64,000 nucleotides of DNA, from the NCBI RefSeq assembly GCF_000733755.1, contig NZ_JPOF01000003.1, positions 722,501 to 786,500 of the forward strand. Direction: 5' to 3'. The notes under the pieces were generated by a model. It was not told the DNA's origin. It worked only from the letters and a program-made list of their open reading frames with translations, and made no database searches. Both the position numbers and the translations under genes were made by a program. The DNA comes from Lachnoclostridium phytofermentans (lineage in GTDB: Bacteria > Bacillota > Clostridia > Lachnospirales > Lachnospiraceae). Below are positions 1 to 7,912 of this stretch, piece by piece; the stretch's first letter is position 1; every line of letters starts with the position of its first letter.

Positions 1-170
1 CTTCCTGCCTTACATAAACGCTTTGCAAGCTGTAAATCATTTTCGCCCAAAACATACTCATGTGCTTCATTATAATAGCTATCCATTCTTGCCCAGCTAT
101 TCATTGGATTTCTTGCTCCTCGAATAGCATTTTCCATATTCATTACACTTGTGTTCTTTACACTTAACAT
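1..170 (-). CDS. N-terminal part of an unrecognised protein (runs off window)
   Basis: Reading frame open on the minus strand from an ATG at 170 to the window edge, about 56 residues. It starts MLSVKNTSVMNMENAIRG and continues through RNPMNSWARMDS and GENDLQLAKRL. A good ribosome site (AAGGAGG) lies about 7 bases before the ATG. The start is 30 bases after the stop of the flavoprotein gene at 200-1417, same strand, so the two are probably cotranscribed. I do not recognise the family with certainty from this fragment; no catalytic motif is visible and the C-terminal part is missing. Confidence 0.7.
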   Translation of the reverse strand, partial: MLSVKNTSVMNMENAIRGARNPMNSWARMDSYYNEAHEYVLGENDLQLAKRLCKAG

Positions 171-199
171 CCCTTATCCTCCTTGCATACTTCCATGAA

Positions 200-1417
200 T
201 TATAATTTACTCATGTATTCATCCATGGCTTCTGCCACCATTTTTGAATAATACACTGCCTCTACTACGGTCTTTGCACCATTTACAACATCTCCTGATG
301 CAAATATACCTGGGCGTGAGGTTTCTCCACATTCATTCGTAACAATTAATCCTCTCTTGTTAACATCGATTCCCTTCGTTGTGGAAACAATCTTATCCTT
401 TGGTCCCTGACTAATTGCGATTATAATAGACTGTGCAGGATAAAGTTTTGCACTTCCTTCTACAATTTCCATATTACCTTCTTCATCCCAGGTTACTGTA
501 TTCATAATAGGACCATCTTCGGTTAATTCAACGGTAGACTTACAAGTTTCAAAGCGAACACCATCAATTTTTGCATACTCTACTTCATGCACACTTGCTT
601 TGATTTCTTCACGATGAGAATATACTGTAACTTCCTTAACCCCTTTTCTGATTGCGGTTCTTGCAACATCCATTGCAGAATTCCCTGCACCAATGATTGC
701 AACAGAATCTCCAAGTTCAAAGGAATCTGGATTTACAAGATAGTCAATTGCATAATGAACGTTACCAAGAGTCTCACCCTTTAAGTGTAACGCATTTGGT
801 CTCCAAACACCAGTACCAACAAAAATTGCTAGATAACCATCACGGAATAAGTCATCAATCCCGATAGCACCACCAATCGTAGTATTAGGACGGAACTTAA
901 TGCCTAATTCTAACATCTTTTTTTTGTAATTATCAAGAATTCTCTTTGGAAGGCGGAATTCAGGAATACCGTAACGAAGGACTCCACCAATTTTTTCTCT
1001 CGTTTCAAATACCGTTACATCGTAACCTTTTTTTGCTAAAAGAATAGAGATTGTAATTCCAGCAGGACCAGAACCAATCACTGCTGCTCGTTTATTTTTC
1101 TTTTCTTCTCGATCTAACTTCATATGTTCAAAATAAGTGCTAGAAATATAATTTTCTATGCTGCTTATGTGTACCGGCATACCCTTCTTACCTAAAATAC
1201 AATGTCCTTCGCATTGCTTGTCGTGGTCACATACTAATGAACAAACAATAGACAGTGGATTATTCTCAAAAACCATCTCTCCAGCTTTCGCTATACCACC
1301 ATTTAAAAATTCTTGTATCATGGTTGGAATCTGTGTGCTGATTGGACAACCAGTCATACAGAGTGGTTTCTTACAATTTAAACATCTTTTCGCTTCATAT
1401 ACTACATGATCTGCCAT
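200..1417 (-). CDS. GltD/NfnB-like Fe-S flavoprotein oxidoreductase
   Basis: 405-residue cytoplasmic oxidoreductase of the glutamate-synthase small-subunit superfamily (GltD, NfnB, PreT relatives). Two N-terminal cysteine clusters (C12, C15, C20, C24 and C59, C63, C69, C73) would hold [4Fe-4S] centres. An FAD-binding GSGPAG follows at 115-120, an NAD(P)H-binding IGAGNSAMD at 242-250, and the typical C-terminal GIFASGDVVNGAKTVVEA FAD contact. Such proteins move electrons between NAD(P)H and a partner. No large glutamate synthase subunit is adjacent, so the partner and physiological reaction are open: stand-alone GltA-like, NADPH:ferredoxin-type or another electron-bifurcation subunit. At 405 aa it is shorter than the common 460-470 aa forms. 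The ATG at 1417 has AAGGAGG eight bases upstream. Confidence 0.85.
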   Translation of the reverse strand: MADHVVYEAKRCLNCKKPLCMTGCPISTQIPTMIQEFLNGGIAKAGEMVFENNPLSIVCSLVCDHDKQCEGHCILGKKGMPVHISSIENYISSTYFEHMKLDREEKKNKRAAVIGSGPAGITISILLAKKGYDVTVFETREKIGGVLRYGIPEFRLPKRILDNYKKKMLELGIKFRPNTTIGGAIGIDDLFRDGYLAIFVGTGVWRPNALHLKGETLGNVHYAIDYLVNPDSFELGDSVAIIGAGNSAMDVARTAIRKGVKEVTVYSHREEIKASVHEVEYAKIDGVRFETCKSTVELTEDGPIMNTVTWDEEGNMEIVEGSAKLYPAQSIIIAISQGPKDKIVSTTKGIDVNKRGLIVTNECGETSRPGIFASGDVVNGAKTVVEAVYYSKMVAEAMDEYMSKL

Positions 1418-1529
1418 AAAAAAGCCCTCCTTATTACGGTCAGTTAGTTACAATATCCGTTTGGAATTTAATTATATACGAAAATGTTCAAATAGCAACA
1501 ATCGTTAATAAATTGACATTTTCCGAGTA

Positions 1530-3020
1530 TTATTCTATGAAATCTCCAACAATATCATATGCTAATTTCTTCAATGCTTTTAAAGAGAAGTCCTTTCCCC
1601 GTTTTCCTTTTAATATATAGTGTTTTGAGGCAAGTTTTTGCGTATAATCGGATAATTTATATACGGAAAAGTTATAATCACCACCACGTTCATAATGTGT
1701 CACTATAGGAGTTAACAACGCTTTTTTAATAAAAGTTTTATTATTTTCCTTCACAATAGTAACATTGGCTATGCCACCAAGCATACGGTCAGTATAATCC
1801 ATACTTGAGACATAATTACCAAGAGAATAGTACACTAGAGTTTTTTTACCATTCTCACCTTCTATCCATTCAATTGGTTGTAATACATGTGGGTGTGTGC
1901 CTATGATTAAATCCACACCTTGCTCGTTAAAAAATTTTGCATATTCTTTCTGATATTTATTCGCCTCATAAACATACTCCGAACCCCAATGGGGAAAAAC
2001 AACAATAAAATCCGCTTTCTTCCTAGCCTCTTTTAGCTGGCTTTTAAGCCTATTCTTGTCCATAATATTGACAAGGTATGATTTGCTAGCTGCTAAAGAG
2101 TTCCCATTAAGGCCATAGGAATAATTTAAAAAAGCGAAGGTAATCTCATTTTTCTTAACATAGGTAACCTGATTTGCCTCTTCTTTCGATTTATATATAC
2201 CGATTGGTGTTATCTTGGGATATCGATCCCAATAGTTTAATGTAGTAAGAATTCCTTTCTCTCCCTTATCCATTGTATGATTATTAGCATGAAGAACGAT
2301 ATCAAAACCCGCCTTAGCAATGGCATGTCCCACTGCTGTCGGAGAACAAAATCTAGGATATCCACTATACCCCATCTTTTTTGTACCAAATATAGTTTCC
2401 TGGTTAATTACTGAAATATCCGCTGCCTTAATATCTTCTGTCAATTGTTCAAATAGATGATCATAATTATACTTCCCGTCGCCCCTCTTGCCGCTATCAA
2501 TTACTTTCTGATGAAGTAAATTGTCTCCTACCGCTAGTAAGGTAACCATAGATTGTTGATCAGTTTCAGTTTCAGTTTCTTCAGATTTAATAGGATAATC
2601 TTCTGATTCCTGATTATCGCTTTGTTCCTTACTATTTTCTAGTTCTATACTATCTTTTTGATTTATATCTGTTTGATCTATATCCTTTTGCTCCGCACCG
2701 TTTTTTTCTTCTACATTGCTTTTTTGTTCTTCTTTTTGATCTATATCACTGTTTTGTTCTATACTGTCCTTTTTCTCTGTATCGCTTCCTTGCTCTGAGT
2801 CTCCTTCTTTGTAAAAACTAATATCGTACTTTACTGCTGCAGCCTTCTCCAAAATTCTTTCTAATTGGTTATCCTTATCTTCGGGAACTGCCTTAATACC
2901 TGTATCTACAGATAGAGTAAACACCCCTGTTTGTTTTGTATTTACTCCACACCCTAACAAAAAGAAAGTAAGAGTTATCACTAGTCCAATGAGTCTCAAA
3001 TATCGCAGATTCGTTTTCAT
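1530..3020 (-). CDS. CapA-family metallophosphatase-fold lipoprotein (PGA_cap)
   Basis: 496 residues. A signal peptide ends in a lipobox, LLGC with the acceptor Cys24, so the protein should be membrane-anchored outside the cell. Residues about 70-155 form a low-complexity, very polar linker rich in D, Q, E, K and S with repeating DIDQK/DINQK-like units. The CapA domain follows: AVGDNLLHQ, NQETIFG, HANNHTMDKG, HWGSEY, GTHPHVLQPIE and LGNYVSS, which are the calcineurin-like metal and active-site motifs of the PGA_cap family. Relatives are linked to poly-gamma-glutamate export or retention, but no capBC genes are nearby, so substrate is unknown. Start ATG at 3020 has GGAGG four bases upstream. 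It appears monocistronic. Confidence 0.88.
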   Translation of the reverse strand: MKTNLRYLRLIGLVITLTFFLLGCGVNTKQTGVFTLSVDTGIKAVPEDKDNQLERILEKAAAVKYDISFYKEGDSEQGSDTEKKDSIEQNSDIDQKEEQKSNVEEKNGAEQKDIDQTDINQKDSIELENSKEQSDNQESEDYPIKSEETETETDQQSMVTLLAVGDNLLHQKVIDSGKRGDGKYNYDHLFEQLTEDIKAADISVINQETIFGTKKMGYSGYPRFCSPTAVGHAIAKAGFDIVLHANNHTMDKGEKGILTTLNYWDRYPKITPIGIYKSKEEANQVTYVKKNEITFAFLNYSYGLNGNSLAASKSYLVNIMDKNRLKSQLKEARKKADFIVVFPHWGSEYVYEANKYQKEYAKFFNEQGVDLIIGTHPHVLQPIEWIEGENGKKTLVYYSLGNYVSSMDYTDRMLGGIANVTIVKENNKTFIKKALLTPIVTHYERGGDYNFSVYKLSDYTQKLASKHYILKGKRGKDFSLKALKKLAYDIVGDFIE

Positions 3021-3140
3021 AATCCCTCCAAAAAATAATTTTGAAACAATACATGTTAATACTAACGAATTAGCAAATATTTGTCAATCTTTTACATTTT
3101 GTATTCTGCCTTTCCTTTTGTATTATGGTACCGAAAACCA

Positions 3141-3169
3141 TTGCATATTTAGATTAAATCTTCTATAGT
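3141..3169 (+). promoter_or_regulatory. Predicted promoter of the asparaginase gene
   Basis: TTGCAT (3141-3146), 17-base spacer, TATAGT (3164-3169). The inferred start near 3176 is directly followed by an inverted repeat TAGTATC-GT-GATACTA at 3178-3193, a position suited to a repressor site. Read by eye. Confidence 0.55.
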
Positions 3170-3244
3170 AGTTATGATAGTATCGTGATACTAAGGACCC
3201 AACAAAATGGGGCCAAGGAATATAGATCAATATTGAGGATAATT

Positions 3245-4264
3245 ATGGACACAAAGAAAAGTATATTAATATTAACGACTGGTGGCACGATAGCCTCCCT
3301 TAACAGTAACGAAGGTCTTGCTCCGGGTTTAAGTGGCTCAGATCTTGGAGGTTTTCTTGCTGGGATTTCAGAAAATTACCTTATTACAATCAAGGACATT
3401 TTAAATTTAGATAGTTCTAACATTCAGCCTGAAGAATGGATGTTTATCGCAAAAAATATTTTTGATAATCATAACTCCTACGATGGTATCGTAGTAACCC
3501 ATGGTACTGATACAATGGCGTATTCCACTTCCGTTCTTTCTTTTATGTTAAAGAACCTACCGATTCCAGTGGTATTCACTGGTTCTCAGCTTCCACTGAC
3601 ACATCCACTTACAGATGCTATGGATAATTTAAGATATGCGCTTGCTATGGCAGCAACAGGAATCCCTGGTATTTATCTTGCATTTCATCGGAAAGTTATC
3701 TTAGGATGTCGTGCTGTTAAAGTTCGAACCACTGGTTTTGATGCTTTTGAAAGCGTTAATTATCCACTGGTTGCAACCATTGATGCTAATGGCTTTAATA
3801 TCAATACGAATGCAATTCAACCAATAACAGGAAAAGTCGTTTACAAAGATAAACTTTGTAATGATGTTTTCTTAATAAAGTTGACACCTGGATTAAATCC
3901 CGAAATATTCGATATGTTAGTAGAAATGAATTATAAAGGCATAGTTATAGAAGCATTTGGCTCTGGTGGCTTGCATTTTGTAAACCGAAATCTTATGGAG
4001 AAACTAAAAAAACTTGTGGATGCCGGGATTCCAATTGTTGTCTCAAGTCAGTGTCTTTATGAACGCAGCGACTTATCCATCTACCAAGCAGGTCAACTAG
4101 CACTAAAGCAAGGTGTGATTCCAGCTTATGATATGACTACAGAAGCTGCTGTAACAAAGCTTATCTGGGCCCTAGGCCAGTCGAATGATGAGGAAGAAGT
4201 TCGTAAAATGTTCCAGACAAATTATGCAGGAGAAATCAACTTAAATAAACCTGCACATGCATAG
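3245..4264 (+). CDS. ansA: L-asparaginase (type I-like)
   Basis: 339 residues from the ATG at 3245. Hydrolyses L-asparagine to aspartate and ammonia. The N-terminal TTGGTIAS carries the nucleophile Thr15; THGTDTM at 85-91 gives the second catalytic Thr88-Asp89 pair; FTGSQLP and the C-terminal YDMTTEAAVTKL are also family hallmarks. No signal peptide, so it is the cytoplasmic form. A frame extension back to a GTG at 3185 exists, but GAGG six bases before the ATG at 3245 and the family N-terminus favour the shorter protein. It stands alone between its own promoter and a hairpin at 4285-4313. Asparagine synthetase AsnA is encoded in the same window (59460-60470). Confidence 0.9.
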   Translation: MDTKKSILILTTGGTIASLNSNEGLAPGLSGSDLGGFLAGISENYLITIKDILNLDSSNIQPEEWMFIAKNIFDNHNSYDGIVVTHGTDTMAYSTSVLSFMLKNLPIPVVFTGSQLPLTHPLTDAMDNLRYALAMAATGIPGIYLAFHRKVILGCRAVKVRTTGFDAFESVNYPLVATIDANGFNINTNAIQPITGKVVYKDKLCNDVFLIKLTPGLNPEIFDMLVEMNYKGIVIEAFGSGGLHFVNRNLMEKLKKLVDAGIPIVVSSQCLYERSDLSIYQAGQLALKQGVIPAYDMTTEAAVTKLIWALGQSNDEEEVRKMFQTNYAGEINLNKPAHA

Positions 4265-4284
4265 CGATTAATTCATATGATAAT

Positions 4285-4313
4285 ATTGGAGTATTCCTAG
4301 TGAATACTCCAAT
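4285..4313 (+). terminator. Inverted repeat after ansA, probable terminator
   Basis: Twelve-base-pair perfect arms (ATTGGAGTATTC / GAATACTCCAAT) with a five-base loop, 20 bases after the ansA stop. The following tract is T-poor (TCTATATT), so termination may be weak. Confidence 0.5.
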
Positions 4314-4396
4314 TCTATATTGAAGGTAGTAATTATTTCATCAACTTAGCGTTCTTTGCTAATCTTATCTCATCACTAAACTATGACAGACACTTG

Positions 4397-4425
4397 TTGA
4401 CTTTCCATTTACTTTCTTGTAGAAT
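4397..4425 (+). promoter_or_regulatory. Predicted glmS promoter
   Basis: TTGACT (4397-4402), 17-base spacer, TAGAAT (4420-4425). It would start the transcript near 4432, about 60 bases before the ribozyme cleavage site. Confidence 0.6.
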
Positions 4426-4485
4426 GTTGATGTCAGTCCAAGGCAATCACCTGACAGAAATGTCTTCTCCAATTTTAGGAGATAA

Positions 4486-4665
4486 AATTAGCGCCATGTA
4501 CCTCTATTGGACGGGAAATTTAGAGGTTAACGAGGTAGGGAGTTAGCGAATTTTCGGCGGATGCTCTCTCGTACAGTTTGAGTGCGTAAGGTACTGAAAA
4601 AATGGCAGGTAACTGCAGCACAACAGCAGTGCTATCAAACAACAACGTAATGCACTTTGACAACT
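4486..4665 (+). ncRNA. glmS ribozyme (glucosamine-6-phosphate-activated self-cleaving leader)
   Basis: The leader of glmS carries the ribozyme signature: the cleavage context ATTA|GCGCC, with cleavage expected between 4490 and 4491, a CCTCTA/TAGAGG helix around 4501-4526, and the highly conserved core GCGAATTTTCGGCGGATGC at 4546-4564. Further helices follow to about 4655, ending 20 bases before the AAGGAG of glmS. In the known mechanism glucosamine-6-phosphate acts as cofactor for cleavage and the cut mRNA is degraded, giving feedback on GlmS. Position directly upstream of glmS confirms the call; only the exact ends are uncertain. Confidence 0.93.
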
Positions 4666-4687
4666 AAAAACAAAAAGGAGAATTTTT

Positions 4688-6535
4688 ATGTGTGGTATTA
4701 TTGGATTTACCGGGCACTTAAATTCGGCCGAGGTACTGCTTAAGGGACTCGGAGAATTAGAGTATCGCGGTTATGACAGTGCAGGGATTGCATGTTTTAT
4801 GGACGGAGGAATTCATGTAATCAAATCTGTAGGAAAAGTAGCAGCATTGAAGGAGAAAGTACCGGCTACAATTACCTCTTCTTGCGGTATTGGGCATACC
4901 AGATGGGCTACTCATGGTGGAGTATCCGAAGTAAATGCTCACCCACATTCCTGTGGAAAGGTTACTTTAATTCACAATGGTATTATTGAAAACTATCATG
5001 AACTGGAAAATGAACTGAAAAATGGTGGACGTCATCCAATTTCTCAAACAGATACCGAAATAGCGGCAATGCTTCTCGATAGCTTATATGACGGTGATGC
5101 CTATAAAGCAATCAAGGCAGCGGTAGATAAATTGGAGGGCGCTTATGGATTCTGTATTCTATTTTCAGATCAACCTGACGTAATCTATTGTATTCGAAAA
5201 GGCAGTCCGCTTGTGGCCTGTAGCACAGAACAAGGCTCCGTAGTCGCTTCGGATATGGTAGCTCTACTCCGTTATTCGAAGGATTATTTCGTATTGCCTG
5301 AATTTCATATAGCAAAGCTTACGAAGACTTCCATTACGCTTACTGACTTAAACGGAGAGCTCGTTGAACCAGAGATATTAAGTGTTACCTGGGATATGTC
5401 AGCGGCACAGAAGAACGGATTTAAGCACTATATGCTAAAGGAAATCTATGAGCAACCAGAAGCAATTACGCGTACGATTGCTCCTAGAATCAAAAAGTAT
5501 AGTTCAGAGGACGATTTCAAAAATGAATATTTCCTTCCTGACTTAACTTGCGATCATATTCCGGATTCGTTATTTTCTGATGTCAATCGAATCATTATTA
5601 CAGCCTGTGGTACTGCAATGCACGCTGGACTGATGGGCAAGGTATTAATTGAACGCCTTCTTCGTATTCCTGTCACCGTGGATATTGCTTCAGAATTTCG
5701 TTACCAGAATCCGATCATCGATCAAAATACGTTAGTGATAACAGTATCTCAATCGGGAGAAACTGCGGATACCTTAGCAGCATTAAGACTTGCTCATGAA
5801 ATGGGTGCAAAAACTCTATCCATTGTAAATGTGAAAGGTTCTGCGATAGCAAGAGAAAGTGACTATGTATTCTATACACATGCAGGTCCAGAGATTGCAG
5901 TTGCAAGCACGAAAGCTTACACTGCCCAACTCTCCGCATTTTATGTGTTAGCCTTCCGTTTTGCTTATGCAAAGGGTTGTCTTACAAAAAATGAGGTTTC
6001 CAATTATCTTAAACAGTTGTATGGTGTTGTACCAGCAATCGAAGAGGTATTAAAGCAAGCTGATTACTTTAAGAAAATTAGTAAGGAGCTTATCTATACA
6101 GAAAATCTATTCTTTATCGGTCGTGGTATGGATTCTGCTCTTGCCTGCGAAGGATCGATTAAGTTAAAAGAAATAACTTATATACATTCGGAAGCTTATG
6201 CTGCTGGCGAATTAAAACATGGTACTCTTTCCTTAATTACGGAAGGAATTCCTGTCATTGCATTAGCAACTCAGTCTAACGTATTATCAAAGATGGTGTC
6301 TAATATGAAAGAAGTTCGTGCAAGAGGTGCTATGGTTATCTGTATTACCACTGCGGATGCAGTGATAGAAAACTCCCTCTACGATTTCCGCATTGACATT
6401 CCAGCTACAAAAGATCTCTTTGCTCCTTATACAGCAGCCGTGGCTCTACAGATGATTGCGTATTATACTTCTGCTGCAAGAGGCTTAGACGTTGATCAAC
6501 CGCGTCATTTAGCAAAGTCTGTAACGGTAGAGTAA
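4688..6535 (+). CDS. glmS: Glutamine-fructose-6-phosphate aminotransferase (isomerizing)
   Basis: 615 residues, normal length for GlmS. Makes glucosamine-6-phosphate from fructose-6-phosphate and glutamine, the first step to UDP-GlcNAc for peptidoglycan. Class II glutaminase domain begins MCGIIGF, with Cys2 as nucleophile after Met removal; GHTRWATHG and HNGIIENYHEL are glutamine-site motifs. Two SIS isomerase domains follow (TACGTAMHAG, SQSGETADTLAAL, then FIGRGMD...EGSIKLKEI) and the C-terminus ends DQPRHLAKSVTVE, as expected. Ribosome site AAAAAGGAG seven bases before the ATG. Controlled by the ribozyme immediately upstream. Confidence 0.98.
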   Translation: MCGIIGFTGHLNSAEVLLKGLGELEYRGYDSAGIACFMDGGIHVIKSVGKVAALKEKVPATITSSCGIGHTRWATHGGVSEVNAHPHSCGKVTLIHNGIIENYHELENELKNGGRHPISQTDTEIAAMLLDSLYDGDAYKAIKAAVDKLEGAYGFCILFSDQPDVIYCIRKGSPLVACSTEQGSVVASDMVALLRYSKDYFVLPEFHIAKLTKTSITLTDLNGELVEPEILSVTWDMSAAQKNGFKHYMLKEIYEQPEAITRTIAPRIKKYSSEDDFKNEYFLPDLTCDHIPDSLFSDVNRIIITACGTAMHAGLMGKVLIERLLRIPVTVDIASEFRYQNPIIDQNTLVITVSQSGETADTLAALRLAHEMGAKTLSIVNVKGSAIARESDYVFYTHAGPEIAVASTKAYTAQLSAFYVLAFRFAYAKGCLTKNEVSNYLKQLYGVVPAIEEVLKQADYFKKISKELIYTENLFFIGRGMDSALACEGSIKLKEITYIHSEAYAAGELKHGTLSLITEGIPVIALATQSNVLSKMVSNMKEVRARGAMVICITTADAVIENSLYDFRIDIPATKDLFAPYTAAVALQMIAYYTSAARGLDVDQPRHLAKSVTVE

Positions 6536-6567
6536 ATAAGTTGCTTCAGCAAGCTGTCGCACTTATT

Positions 6568-6610
6568 AACAAGGAAAAGCACGCTAAGCGAACTATTCCT
6601 TGTCATGAAT
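6568..6610 (+). repeat. 43-bp element, copy A (between glmS stop and terminator)
   Basis: Matches 40057-40099 at about 37 of 43 positions. The outer arms CAAGGAA/TTCCTTG can pair, the centre differs most, and the last 20 bases before the terminator (CTnTTCCTTGTCATGAAT) are nearly identical. A further small dyad (AATAAG...CTTATT) precedes it. Confidence 0.7.
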
Positions 6611-6619
6611 TATAAGAAC

Positions 6620-6650
6620 AAAAGGATGGGAAAACTTTTCCCATCCTTTT
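6620..6650 (+). terminator. glmS terminator
   Basis: AAAAGGATGGGAAAA / TTTTCCCATCCTTTT stem with a one-base apex, i.e. effectively a 7-bp GC-containing stem with a small loop, ending in a T-rich tract. It can also work for the convergent minus-strand gene ending at 6785. Confidence 0.8.
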
Positions 6651-6784
6651 ATATTCTTCTATATGATAACCTCATGTTTTATGTATGAATTTATCTATCC
6701 TTCTTTTTTATGCACTTCACTTAATTCTAATACTACAATATTCTTATATGGTACTTTCTTTGAATCCTCTGTTTTTCATAACTA

Positions 6785-7642
6785 CTATATAAGAACATCT
6801 ACGTGCTTATCATACCTATTATCCATATCTTTTTGGTTTTCTTCCTTGTCTACCATCTCAGTATTATTCTCTGTATGATCCTTTGCTACTTTTAATTCAC
6901 CTTTTTCCTTATCTGAAGAAATAGTAATTTTCGAATCCTTTTCCTTACTCTTTAACTCCTCTTTTTGGTCCTTAGCGAGTTTATTTAACTTGCCTAGTTT
7001 CTCACTAAATCTCATATCAATCCGAGATAATCTTTGGTTAGTTTCTGAAACATTATTAGAGAGACTATCGCTAACCTCACCTGACTTTGCCATGGATAAT
7101 TCCAACTCTTTTGTAGCGACTCTTAACTCTCCTTCTGTTTTTACCTTTAACCGGTGAATCGTACCAACCTCCGACATAACCGTGGACGCCTCTGTGAGAA
7201 AACTCTGATGTAACTGTTTTTTGTATTCCTCTTCCGTCATATCCTTATGATTTGTTACTGATTCTCTCTGTTTCTTTTCAATCTCTTCTTGGGCATTTTC
7301 CTTTTCTAATTGCTGTAATTGCTGCTGCCTTGCAACAATTTGATCTTTGATACCACTAATCTGCTCTTGAATTTCTTTTCTTCGCGCTAGTTTTTCTTTC
7401 GCTGATAACTCTTCATTCGCACCCAGTGAATTTAATTCTTCTTGATATTGCCTATACTGTTCTTTTAAAGACTCTAAAAACGAGTCTTCTCGCTTGTTAA
7501 GACTTAAGTCTGTGGCAAGAATACTATTTCTTTCTTCCTCTTTCTTATTATCTTCTTGCGACGACAACCCTTGAGTATATTGGTTCTGTCCAAAGGAAAG
7601 CGATGAAGTATAGGAATATCCCCCCGTAGCACCTATGTTCAT
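6785..7642 (-). CDS. Hypothetical coiled-coil protein
   Basis: 285 residues from the ATG at 7642, preceded by AGAGGTGAC; a GTG at 7651 is the only longer option and lies inside that ribosome site. N-terminal 40 residues are Gly/Ser/Tyr/Gln rich (MNIGATGGYSYTSS). From about 50 to 130 there is strongly charged heptad-like sequence with many Q, E and K (for example ARQQQLQQLEKENAQEEIEKK), then a mixed helical part and a highly charged Lys/Glu tail. No membrane segment, signal peptide or catalytic motif. I do not recognise the family; a structural or flagellar/sporulation accessory role would be a guess. Single gene, convergent with glmS. Confidence 0.75.
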   Translation of the reverse strand: MNIGATGGYSYTSSLSFGQNQYTQGLSSQEDNKKEEERNSILATDLSLNKREDSFLESLKEQYRQYQEELNSLGANEELSAKEKLARRKEIQEQISGIKDQIVARQQQLQQLEKENAQEEIEKKQRESVTNHKDMTEEEYKKQLHQSFLTEASTVMSEVGTIHRLKVKTEGELRVATKELELSMAKSGEVSDSLSNNVSETNQRLSRIDMRFSEKLGKLNKLAKDQKEELKSKEKDSKITISSDKEKGELKVAKDHTENNTEMVDKEENQKDMDNRYDKHVDVLI

Positions 7643-7808
7643 AAAAGTCACCTCTCATTCTCTGTATTAATTCTTTATGTTCTAACATAAACTCTAACAT
7701 ACATATCGTCAACTCCTTCTAAAAATTAACTATTCTATAAAGAAATGTGATTACGCATGATACTTCCTTGTCTGGGTATGCTATGTAGGATTCTTAATCG
7801 AATTTTAA

Positions 7809-7837
7809 TTGTATTTTCTTTTCCCTCTCTCTATAAT
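7809..7837 (+). promoter_or_regulatory. Predicted promoter of the phospholipase D-like gene
   Basis: TTGTAT (7809-7814), 17-base spacer, TATAAT (7832-7837), giving a leader of about 70 bases. Confidence 0.55.
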
Positions 7838-7912
7838 GGAACTACTATATTATCAAAAACAAGTGGAGTTAATTCTTTCACTCCATGAACATGTGTATGA
7901 ATAGAGGTTATT

